Source of the DNA: Campylobacteraceae bacterium
GTDB taxonomy: Bacteria > Campylobacterota > Campylobacteria > Campylobacterales > Sulfurovaceae
Length of the DNA stretch: 13,542 nt
NCBI GenBank assembly: GCA_027063105.1
Contig: JAMOSL010000068.1
Coordinates: 1 to 13,542, forward strand
Reading direction: 5' to 3'
Position numbers and translations under genes: made by a program. Within the stretch, counting starts at the first letter, position 1. The number at the start of each line of letters is the position of its first letter. Below are positions 1 through 6,682 of the stretch, one piece after another. A model generated the notes under the pieces. The model was not told the origin of the DNA. It saw nothing but the letters and a program-made list of their open reading frames with translations, and searched no databases.

Positions 1-351
1 AAGACTCTACAAGAAGAGGGTTATTATTCTGTATTTGGTATGGCAGGAGCTAGAACAGAAATTCCAGGTTGTTCATTATGTATGGGTAATCAAGCTGCCG
101 TTGCACAAGATGCATGGGTCTTCTCGACAAGTACAAGAAACTTCGATAATAGACTTGGAAAAGGTTCACAAGTTTATCTTGGTTCAGCAGAACTAGCAGC
201 TGTTGTTGCTCTTAAAGGTGCATTACCAACAGCATCTGAATATGCAAAAATTGTTGCTGATAAAATTAAACCTGAAATGACTGACGAAATTTATAAGTAT
301 TTAAACTTTAATAAAGTTTCCAAAGAAGAGTTAGAGGCAATGGTAGGATAG
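1..351 (+). CDS. acnB: Aconitate hydratase B, C-terminal 116 residues (5' end outside window)
   Basis: This is the tail of bifunctional aconitase B, the TCA-cycle enzyme that converts citrate to isocitrate through cis-aconitate and can also act on 2-methylisocitrate in the cytoplasm. The reading frame is open from base 1 and ends at TAG 349-351. The fragment closely follows the end of the E. coli AcnB sequence as I recall it: EEGYYSVFG, then IPGCSLCMGNQ carrying the CxxC pair (fragment residues 24 and 27) that supplies two of the three cysteine ligands of the [4Fe-4S] cluster, then STSTRNF.NRLG and the SAELAAVVAL helix. The C-terminus (KYLNFNKVS) also follows the family pattern. The full protein is normally about 850-870 residues, so most of it lies upstream. 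The internal ATG at 40 is not a start. Ninety-six bases separate it from the next gene, so co-transcription is uncertain. Confidence 0.97.
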   Translation, partial: KTLQEEGYYSVFGMAGARTEIPGCSLCMGNQAAVAQDAWVFSTSTRNFDNRLGKGSQVYLGSAELAAVVALKGALPTASEYAKIVADKIKPEMTDEIYKYLNFNKVSKEELEAMVG

Positions 352-447
352 ATTATTAGTAATCTTAAATAACTTATTAATAAACTTCAAACTAATCAAA
401 GTTAGACCTTGGTATTATTTAGTAAATATTTAATATCAAGGATAAAT

Positions 448-1692
448 ATGCTCAGTCAAATACAAAAACTATTTTTAATAATCTTGTTTTTATTATCTTT
501 TAACTCTTGTGGTTCACAAAGTAAATTAGATAGTGGAACTTATATACCAGTAGATAATGGTTCTAGTGACCCAATTGAAAACACTCCTAGTGAAGAATTC
601 TCCTCTGAAGAAAAAGATTTTTTATATAACTTATTTATAACAGATTATTATTGGGCAGAGTATACGCCTCAACCCTTTGATAGTTCTCCATATCTTGAAC
701 CTAAAAATATGATAGATGCTTTAAAATATAGTCCTTTAGATAGATGGAGTTTTGTCTTTACTATAGATAACTATAATTCATTTAATAGACAGACTACATT
801 TGGTTTTGGTTTTGATACAAGCTATGATATTATTGGTAACTTAATCGTAGTCTATATTGATATAGATTCACCAGCTGAAAATGCAGGAATAAAGAGAGGT
901 GATATAATCAATACTATAAATGGAGAGGTTGCTACTGAAGAGCTATTTTCTAGTATACAAGATGAACGAGGAAAAGTCGGAGTCTTTGGTATAACTAGGT
1001 CAGGAGAGAGCATAACGGTTGCTGTTGCTGTACAATCTTATTCATATAAAGTTTCAGAGGGAAAGATTGTTAAAACTATAGATGGTGAAGATGTTGGTTA
1101 TCTTTATCTCAAGTCTTTTACAGAGAATGCCACAGATGAGATGGAGCCAATTTTTACTAAATTTAAACAGTCTAATATTAAAAAAATGGTTATAGATCTT
1201 CGATATAACGGTGGAGGTTCTCTGAATACAGCAGCTATTTTATTAGATAAATTGGTGAAAAATAAAGACAATCAAGTTCAGTTTACAACTATTTGGAATA
1301 GTTCTTATAGTGTTAATAATGAAAGTTCTTTATTTGAAGCAGATGATAATAGTTTAGATTTAGAACAAGTTATATTTTTAGTTACAGGAAATAGTGCATC
1401 AGCTAGTGAATTAGTTATAAACTCTTTATCTGCTTCATATCTTGGTATTGATGTTGTATTGGTTGGTTCAACAACTCATGGTAAACCTGTTGGAATGAGT
1501 GGGGTCATTTATGAAGATAATGTATATTATATTATTAATTTTGCAGTAGCTAATGGTGATGGTTTCTCTGATTATTTTAACGGATTATATGTAAACTGTC
1601 CTGTTGCAGATGATTTGACTCATGAGTTGGGAGATACTAATGAGAGTATGTTAAAAGAGGCATTGCATTATATAGATAATGGTTCGTGTTAA
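448..1692 (+). CDS. S41-family (C-terminal processing) serine protease, predicted lipoprotein
   Basis: This 414-residue protein looks like a carboxyl-terminal processing protease acting outside the cytoplasm. I chose ATG 448 because AAGGA (438-442) sits 5 bases upstream and the protein then begins with a signal peptide: K7, a hydrophobic stretch at 8-18, then SFNSC with Cys21 as a possible lipidated cysteine. The lipobox is not canonical (Phe at -3, Asn at -2). Next come a helical segment ending in SPLDRWSF, typical of S41 proteins, a PDZ domain around residues 130-195 (SPAENAGIKRGDIINTING), and the S41 core. The core holds DLRYNGGG, the NSASASE motif with the predicted nucleophile Ser318 (middle serine), and GSTTHGKP with predicted general base Lys346. 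The usual GKG is GKP here. A TTG at 409 would add 13 residues ahead of the signal peptide and is unlikely. The substrate is unknown. It is probably co-transcribed with the following gene (6-base gap). Confidence 0.88.
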   Translation: MLSQIQKLFLIILFLLSFNSCGSQSKLDSGTYIPVDNGSSDPIENTPSEEFSSEEKDFLYNLFITDYYWAEYTPQPFDSSPYLEPKNMIDALKYSPLDRWSFVFTIDNYNSFNRQTTFGFGFDTSYDIIGNLIVVYIDIDSPAENAGIKRGDIINTINGEVATEELFSSIQDERGKVGVFGITRSGESITVAVAVQSYSYKVSEGKIVKTIDGEDVGYLYLKSFTENATDEMEPIFTKFKQSNIKKMVIDLRYNGGGSLNTAAILLDKLVKNKDNQVQFTTIWNSSYSVNNESSLFEADDNSLDLEQVIFLVTGNSASASELVINSLSASYLGIDVVLVGSTTHGKPVGMSGVIYEDNVYYIINFAVANGDGFSDYFNGLYVNCPVADDLTHELGDTNESMLKEALHYIDNGSC

Positions 1693-1698
1693 GAGAAT

Positions 1699-2364
1699 AT
1701 GAAAAATTTAAGAAATGCTCTTTTATTAAAGCAATTATATCAATTAAAACAGCTAGGCTATAAATATAGCAATATATCTATTACTCCTCAAAAAGAGTCA
1801 GTAGATATTAAAGGTATTAAAGATATTAGTATATTAAAAAATGAAGCTTTATCTTGTACTCTTTGTGATTTAAGTAAAAATAGAAAACAAGTTGTTTTTG
1901 GTGATGGTAATCCAAATGCAGATATTATGTTTATCTCAGATAATATTAATTTTGCACAAGAGAATACTAATAATCTTTTTTCAGGGCGTAGTGGAGAGTT
2001 GTTATCAAATATGATAGAGAAAGTTTTATTAATATCTAAATCAAAAATATATTTTACAAATTTAGTAAAGTGTAGACCAGATAACAATACAAAAATTACA
2101 ACAACGGAAGCTCATACCTGTTTATTCTATTTAAAACAAGAAATAGAGTTAGTTAAACCAAAAATAGTTGTAACATTAGGTATAGATGCTTATAATTATT
2201 TGACAGAAGGTAATGTAAAGTTAGAAGACATTAGAGGTAAATCTCAAATAAGAGATAAATATATAATAGTTCCAACTTTTCATCTTAATCATCTTTTAAG
2301 AGAACCCTCAGCAAAAAGATTTGCATTTGAGGATATGAAATTAATTAAGAGTATGATGACTTAG
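1699..2364 (+). CDS. Family 4 uracil-DNA glycosylase-like protein with altered active-site motifs
   Basis: This 221-residue protein has the framework of family 4 (UdgA-type, iron-sulfur) uracil-DNA glycosylases, which remove uracil from DNA. The four expected cluster cysteines are present: C53 and C56 (CTLC, followed by L..NR...VFGDG), C125 in NLVKCRP, and C141. The F.GRSGELL segment (94-102), the T-L-G-x-x-A element (159-164) and a late histidine H195 in a PTFH..HLLREP context also fit. However, motif 1, normally G-E-x-P-G, reads SDNIN at 80-84, and the usual His-Pro of motif 3 is His-Leu. The ~45-residue N-terminal extension (LLLKQLYQLKQLGYKY) resembles the helix often found before the first cysteine pair. 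The frame is intact, so it is not an obvious pseudogene. It may be a weak or changed-specificity glycosylase, or a non-enzymatic DNA-binding relative. AAGAGA at 1691-1696 serves as a modest ribosome binding site. Its stop overlaps the ftsZ stop. Confidence 0.82.
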   Translation: MKNLRNALLLKQLYQLKQLGYKYSNISITPQKESVDIKGIKDISILKNEALSCTLCDLSKNRKQVVFGDGNPNADIMFISDNINFAQENTNNLFSGRSGELLSNMIEKVLLISKSKIYFTNLVKCRPDNNTKITTTEAHTCLFYLKQEIELVKPKIVVTLGIDAYNYLTEGNVKLEDIRGKSQIRDKYIIVPTFHLNHLLREPSAKRFAFEDMKLIKSMMT

Positions 2365-3593
2365 TCCATTTGTCTTCTTAGAAAAGTTGGTACATCTAAA
2401 AGGTCATCATTGTTTCCTAAATCACCACCTACTACTTTTCTAGTTATACCACTATTTGATGAACCTGCACCACCTGCATATCTTGATGTTGTTCTTCTTG
2501 TTGTGGTTGGTCTTGGTGGTTGTTGTGGTTGCTCTTGAATTACTTGTGGTTGTTGAGGCTGTCTTGTAGGTTGTTGAGGAGTAGGAGTTGGTTCGACTAT
2601 TTTACTATTCATTTTTTCAAATCCAGTTGCAATAATTGTTATTTTAACTTCATCAATAGTTAAATCAGTATTTGTTGTTGTCCCAAATATAACATTTGCA
2701 TCTTCATCTGCATTTTCTTCTACTATATCCATAGCTGCTGAAATCTCCAAGATAGGATAATCAGGATGTATATCAAAATGAACTAATACACCCATAGCAC
2801 CATCAATAGATACATTATCTAAAAGAGGTGATTCAATAGCTGCTTTTGCTGCATCATAAGCAGCATTTGTACCTTGGCTGTATCCTACACCCATTAGTGC
2901 TAAACCTCTGTGAGACATAATAGTCTTAACATCTGCAAAGTCAAGGTTAATATCATTCTCTCCATGAGATAAAATAACATTAGAGATACCACTAACAGCT
3001 TGAGATAAAATATCATCAACAAGTTTAAAGCTCTCTTTTATCCCTAAGTTTTTTTCTACAATAGATAAAAGTTTTTCATTTGGAACAACAATAATACAAT
3101 CACTTTCATCTTTTAAATCTTCAAGACCCTCTTTTGCCAATCTTGTTCTTTTTCTTCCTTCAAATTTAAAGGGTGTGGTAACAATAGATACAGTTAATGC
3201 ACCAACTTCTTTAGCTGCTTGGGCAATAATAGGTGCAGCACCAGTTCCTGTACCACCACCTAGCCCAGCAGATATAAATACAATATCAGAGCCTTCAAGC
3301 ATTGATTTAATTTCATCAAAACTTTCTAAAGCTGCTTCTCTACCTTTTTCTGGAACCATACCAGCACCAAGACCTCTTGTTGCATTAATTCCTAGTTGCA
3401 TTTTGAATGGAGCTAATGATGTTTGAAGTGCTTGAGCATCTGTATTACTAACTATTAAATCAATATTATGCACACCACCATCAATCATATGATTAATCAT
3501 ATTTCCACCACCACCACCAACACCAATTGCTTTTATATTTGCTCCATTGATTGTCGAACGAGTTTCTACTACTTCTATATTAAAATCTTCCAT
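2361..3593 (-). CDS. ftsZ: Cell division protein FtsZ
   Basis: FtsZ is the bacterial tubulin homologue, a GTPase that polymerises at mid-cell and organises division. The 410-residue protein shows IKAIGVGGGGGN (21-31), the tubulin signature GGGTGTG (112-118) and the T7 synergy-loop region NLDFADVKTIM (216-226), whose acidic residues complete the GTPase site of the neighbouring subunit. A proline/glutamine-rich, probably disordered linker (about 331-396) follows, and then the conserved C-terminal peptide LDVPTFLRRQMD (399-410), known in other bacteria to bind FtsA and other partners. Start ATG is at 3593, preceded by a strong ribosome binding site GGGAGA (3599-3604) 5 bases away. It is the last gene of the ppiD-ftsA-ftsZ run, 43 bases after ftsA. 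No hairpin-plus-U terminator is visible at its end, which overlaps the convergent upstream gene by 4 bases. Confidence 0.98.
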   Translation of the reverse strand: MEDFNIEVVETRSTINGANIKAIGVGGGGGNMINHMIDGGVHNIDLIVSNTDAQALQTSLAPFKMQLGINATRGLGAGMVPEKGREAALESFDEIKSMLEGSDIVFISAGLGGGTGTGAAPIIAQAAKEVGALTVSIVTTPFKFEGRKRTRLAKEGLEDLKDESDCIIVVPNEKLLSIVEKNLGIKESFKLVDDILSQAVSGISNVILSHGENDINLDFADVKTIMSHRGLALMGVGYSQGTNAAYDAAKAAIESPLLDNVSIDGAMGVLVHFDIHPDYPILEISAAMDIVEENADEDANVIFGTTTNTDLTIDEVKITIIATGFEKMNSKIVEPTPTPQQPTRQPQQPQVIQEQPQQPPRPTTTRRTTSRYAGGAGSSNSGITRKVVGGDLGNNDDLLDVPTFLRRQMD

Positions 3594-3636
3594 TTTTATC
3601 TCCCAATATTTATCTACTACAGTATTTATTTTTTAT

Positions 3637-5100
3637 CTAAAACAGTTGTCTTGCCCAATTTGCGAATTTATTGAATGGATTACCATTACCTGTTGGTATT
3701 TCGGGTAAGTCCTCGATAGAAAAATCTGTTCTTCTTCTATCTTTTTGATCATTTTCTCTCTCCATTGTATATTCTAGTCGTCTCTGTTGTTGCAACTCTT
3801 TGACTGTTCCTCCAAGTTCTATATCACCTAAATCAATTTTTGGTTGATTAATAGAATCATCAATCTCATCAATCTCTGAACCCATACCTAACTGAATATT
3901 TGATAAATCTTCTGATTTTGAATTCTTTTTGTATAAAAGGTCGTTATTGTTATTAATTTCATACTCTGTATGCTTTCCAGCACCATGAAGTAGTAATCCA
4001 ATAGCAGTTGAATATATAGGGTCTTTAAGTTCATCAAATAGTCCACCAATTTCATTTGGTTGAGCAATTCGTACTGGAATATCTCCAAATATCTCTTGTG
4101 CTAAATCTCTTATACCATCTAGTTTTGTCATTCCACCAGTTAATATAATACCAGCTCCAATTTGGTCTTGAAGATTACTTTTATATAATAATTTAGAAAG
4201 TAACATTAAAGTCTCTTCAGCTCTGGATAAAATTACGGAGTGAACTATTTCTAAAGATACTTCATTTCTATTATTTTCGTCTCCAATGATAGGAAGCTCA
4301 ATTATATCTTGAGATATTTCATCTAAGTTTCCATGTCTTATTTTTACATTTTCTGCAATTTTAAGAGGTGTATGAAGAGCCATAGATAAATCATTTGTTA
4401 TATGGTTAGAACCAACTGCTAAGAAATCATTGTATCTAACAGAGTTTCCTGTATGTATAATTAAATTACTTGTCTGTCCACCTATATCAATAACAGCAAC
4501 ACCTAACTCTTTCTCATCTTCACCCATTGTAGATATTGCAGAAGCATAACCATTTAAAACGATACCACTAATATCAATACCAGCAGAGCGAACAGCCTTC
4601 TTAAGGTTATTAAGACTTGATTTTTGTGTAATAATAATATTTACATCTGCCTCCATACGACTGGCATTCATATTAAAGGGATTTTCTATAAAGTCTTGAT
4701 CATCAACTTTAAAATTATAAGGGAGAACATGGATTACCTCATACTCTTGAGGTACATTTGCATTATATAATGCTGCTTGAATAACTCTATTGATTTCTTT
4801 AATAGATATATCTTTATGTAAAATATTAACAATACCAACAGAGTTGAGACTTCTAGCATAAGCATTTGATATAGATATCGTAGCAGAAGAGATAGAGGTT
4901 CCAGATATTCTCTTTGCATCTGCCACAGCTTGTTTTATAGATTTAGATGCTTGTTCAATATTAGTTATTACACCTTTTTTAACACCTTGCGATTTAGTAA
5001 TACCATGACCTATAATACTAATTCTATCATTATTAATCTCTGCAATAATAGCACAAATTTTGACAGAACCTATATCAATGGCTAAAATTGTTTTGCTCAA
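3637..5100 (-). CDS. ftsA: Cell division protein FtsA
   Basis: FtsA is the actin-like ATPase that tethers FtsZ filaments to the inner membrane. Visible elements: phosphate-1 motif AIDIGS (7-12), the 1C (SHS2-like) subdomain around 85-165, phosphate-2 motif VIDIGGQTSNL (203-213), and adenosine motif TGGMTKLDGI (321-330). The C-terminal NPFNKFANWARQLF (474-487) forms an amphipathic helix of the membrane-targeting type. The start is TTG at 5098-5100. No ATG gives a better fit, the protein then begins MSKTILAIDIGS as expected, and AAAGGA (5108-5113) lies 7 bases upstream inside the end of the preceding gene. At 487 residues it is longer than E. coli FtsA (about 420). The extra length is a polar, acidic then basic tether (about 380-473) between the actin core and the membrane helix. 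Only one base separates it from the upstream stop codon, which suggests translational coupling. Confidence 0.97.
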   Translation of the reverse strand: MSKTILAIDIGSVKICAIIAEINNDRISIIGHGITKSQGVKKGVITNIEQASKSIKQAVADAKRISGTSISSATISISNAYARSLNSVGIVNILHKDISIKEINRVIQAALYNANVPQEYEVIHVLPYNFKVDDQDFIENPFNMNASRMEADVNIIITQKSSLNNLKKAVRSAGIDISGIVLNGYASAISTMGEDEKELGVAVIDIGGQTSNLIIHTGNSVRYNDFLAVGSNHITNDLSMALHTPLKIAENVKIRHGNLDEISQDIIELPIIGDENNRNEVSLEIVHSVILSRAEETLMLLSKLLYKSNLQDQIGAGIILTGGMTKLDGIRDLAQEIFGDIPVRIAQPNEIGGLFDELKDPIYSTAIGLLLHGAGKHTEYEINNNNDLLYKKNSKSEDLSNIQLGMGSEIDEIDDSINQPKIDLGDIELGGTVKELQQQRRLEYTMERENDQKDRRRTDFSIEDLPEIPTGNGNPFNKFANWARQLF

Positions 5101-5101
5101 T

Positions 5102-6568
5102 TTAGAGTCCTTTCACAAACATTCTTGTTTTATATTTCTTACCTAAACTATCAATAAGATTAGACTCAAAATCTTGTTGTTTTATCTGTTTTGTAATATT
5201 TTCAATTAAATCATCTTTTACGTCAATTGAGCTTATTTTCTGCTCTAAAATATTATAAACTATAGATTTACCTTCTATAATTATAATATCATTTTTTTTC
5301 TGAGATATAAATAATTGCTGAATAAAGTTTCTACTTTCATCTATAGTTAAGGGCTGAAGAGCCTTTTTACTATCTATTTGTATGAACTCTGATACAATTG
5401 GATTACTTTTATCGAAATTTTTGAGTGTATCTTGAGCTAATTTTTTTAATTCTTTATCTTTTTCTTCTATAATATAGGCTCTTTGAGCATCTTTTTTAGC
5501 CTCTTCAAATGTCATTTCTCTAGGTTCTATTTTCTGAATAATTTTAACACTTACATAACGATTATCTATAGCTTTTGGTTTCAAAATAGAATTAATATCT
5601 TTGGCTTCTATCTCTTTCCATACCTCATCTGATAAGATAGTATCATTAAGATTAACTGTCATGCTTTGACTTTTTTCTAATTTAGATTTTTTAAATGCTA
5701 TATATCTTTTTTGAGCATCTTTTTTAGCTTTTTTCAGCTTAAGGTCATTAATTACGCTATTATTTGCATCAACTAATGATAACTGTTTTCCCTCTTTATC
5801 TGTATAATTAAAGCTATTTATTGCATAAAAATCTGTTATCTCTTTGTCGGTAACAGCGATATTATCTGTATTTGTCCATAATAAATCTAATTTATATTGT
5901 GTCTGAGTCATATAAAATAATTTATTACTTTCCCAATAAGTTTTTAAATTAGTTTCATTTAAGTCTATATTTATATTAGCTTTATCTAAAACTTTATAAG
6001 AAATTTTATCTGATATACCCATAATATTTGCTATTATACTTTTTTCAGACTTTAGAGGTTTTACATTTAGAAGAGATAAAGTTTTTTCTATAACTAACTC
6101 ATTATGCATCATCCCTTCAAAAGTTTTGGCTTTTAATCTTTGATTATTTAGATAAGATAGATAAATATCTTTATCAAAAATTCCTTTTGTTTGAAATGAT
6201 GGAATTGATGTTATTTTATTTGCCAATTCATCTTCCGAAACAACTATACCAAACTCATTAGATAAATTAAGAAGTTTTGCTTGAGTTACTAATGAATTAA
6301 ATGCCTGTTTTACTAATCCTAATTCTTTTGCTTTCTTATCGTCTAATTGACCTTGCATTTGTTGATTATATCTTTGATATATGTTTCTGTAACTCATATC
6401 AAGTTGTGCTTGTGTAATCTCTATATCGCCAACCTCTGCTATACTACTAGCTTTTGAGCCATATTGATAACTACCCCAACCAACAAAACCTGCACCAATA
6501 AATGCAATTGTTGCAATCCATATAGTTACTATTAAATATTTATTATGCTTCTGCATCCAACTAATCAT
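5102..6568 (-). CDS. ppiD: PpiD/SurA-like membrane-anchored periplasmic chaperone (peptidyl-prolyl isomerase family)
   Basis: This 488-residue protein matches the N-terminal architecture of PpiD, an inner-membrane-anchored chaperone that helps proteins leaving the Sec channel. Residues 1-10 are polar and basic (MISWMQKHNK), residues 11-31 form one transmembrane segment, and the rest is predicted periplasmic. The SurA_N-like region (about 44-165) contains AEVGDIEITQAQLD and IPSFQTKGIFDKDIYLSYL, both typical of PpiD. A C-terminal segment FEEAKKDAQRAYIIEEK also fits the family. In between (about 210-350) I cannot find the usual parvulin pattern (ARHIL... and a later GG.LG), so isomerase activity is doubtful while a chaperone role is likely. 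The protein is lysine-rich and largely helical. Start ATG 6568 has AAGG (6575-6578) 6 bases upstream. It is the first gene of the operon with ftsA and ftsZ, an arrangement also known in Helicobacter and Campylobacter. The symbol is by family and is tentative. Confidence 0.8.
   Translation of the reverse strand: MISWMQKHNKYLIVTIWIATIAFIGAGFVGWGSYQYGSKASSIAEVGDIEITQAQLDMSYRNIYQRYNQQMQGQLDDKKAKELGLVKQAFNSLVTQAKLLNLSNEFGIVVSEDELANKITSIPSFQTKGIFDKDIYLSYLNNQRLKAKTFEGMMHNELVIEKTLSLLNVKPLKSEKSIIANIMGISDKISYKVLDKANINIDLNETNLKTYWESNKLFYMTQTQYKLDLLWTNTDNIAVTDKEITDFYAINSFNYTDKEGKQLSLVDANNSVINDLKLKKAKKDAQKRYIAFKKSKLEKSQSMTVNLNDTILSDEVWKEIEAKDINSILKPKAIDNRYVSVKIIQKIEPREMTFEEAKKDAQRAYIIEEKDKELKKLAQDTLKNFDKSNPIVSEFIQIDSKKALQPLTIDESRNFIQQLFISQKKNDIIIIEGKSIVYNILEQKISSIDVKDDLIENITKQIKQQDFESNLIDSLGKKYKTRMFVKGL
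5108..5113 (-). promoter_or_regulatory. Ribosome binding site of ftsA, inside the ppiD 3' end
   Basis: AAAGGA on the minus strand lies 7 bases before the TTG at 5100. It supports this rare start codon and places ftsA translation initiation right after ppiD termination, as in coupled genes. Confidence 0.75.
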
Positions 6569-6578
6569 ATTTTACCTT

Positions 6579-6591
6579 AAACTTGAAGTTT
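6579..6591. repeat. 13-base perfect palindrome in the ppiD leader
   Basis: AAACTTGAAGTTT has two perfect 6-base arms around a central G. It lies directly upstream of the ppiD ribosome binding site (6575-6578). A one-base centre is too tight for a full RNA hairpin, so a protein-binding site on DNA is the likelier role if it has any. In AT-rich DNA such a repeat can also occur by chance. Confidence 0.35.
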
Positions 6592-6617
6592 CTCATCTCA
6601 AAAGATTCTATTATTTT

Positions 6618-6623
6618 AGTCAA
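6618..6623 (-). promoter_or_regulatory. Possible -35 element for the ppiD-ftsA-ftsZ operon
   Basis: The minus strand reads TTGACT here, close to the TTGACA consensus, about 50 bases before the ppiD start. The matching -10 position is weak (TGAGAT or GAGATG around 6594-6600), so this is a tentative assignment. Confidence 0.25.
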
Positions 6624-6642
6624 CTTGTGGTTAAATGTTGTT

Positions 6643-6648
6643 TATAAT
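6643..6648 (+). promoter_or_regulatory. Predicted -10 box of the bioA-ligA transcript
   Basis: A perfect TATAAT lies 34 bases before the bioA start, within the divergent bioA/ppiD intergenic region. No good -35 is seen at the usual distance, which is normal for Campylobacterota sigma-70 promoters; these depend on the -10 and AT-rich upstream DNA. Confidence 0.55.
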
Positions 6649-6682
6649 ATAGGAATATAAATTAAAATTAGGAGATTATAGT

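Noticed and set aside
350..365. Inverted repeat AGATTA-TTAG-TAATCT after acnB as a terminator
   Set aside because: The 6-bp stem is nearly all A-T and no T-run follows, so it is too weak to call.
409..447. TTG at 409 as start of the S41 protease
   Set aside because: It places 13 residues before a good signal peptide and has no ribosome binding site, whereas ATG 448 has AAGGA at the right distance.
1788..2087. Minus-strand open frame inside the glycosylase-like gene
   Set aside because: It lies opposite a clearly conserved coding frame, has no ribosome binding site and gives no recognisable protein.
2515..2590. Repetitive TTGTTG/TGGTTG tract
   Set aside because: It encodes the P/Q-rich linker of FtsZ and is codon-level low complexity, not a DNA repeat array.
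3175..3674. Two plus-strand open frames opposite ftsZ (3175-3426 and 3468-3674)
   Set aside because: They are mirror frames of the conserved GTPase domain; the residues are repetitive translations of the opposite strand.
3888..4919. Two short minus-strand frames in ftsA (3888-4088, 4734-4919)
   Set aside because: They are alternative frames of ftsA with no initiation signal or family match.
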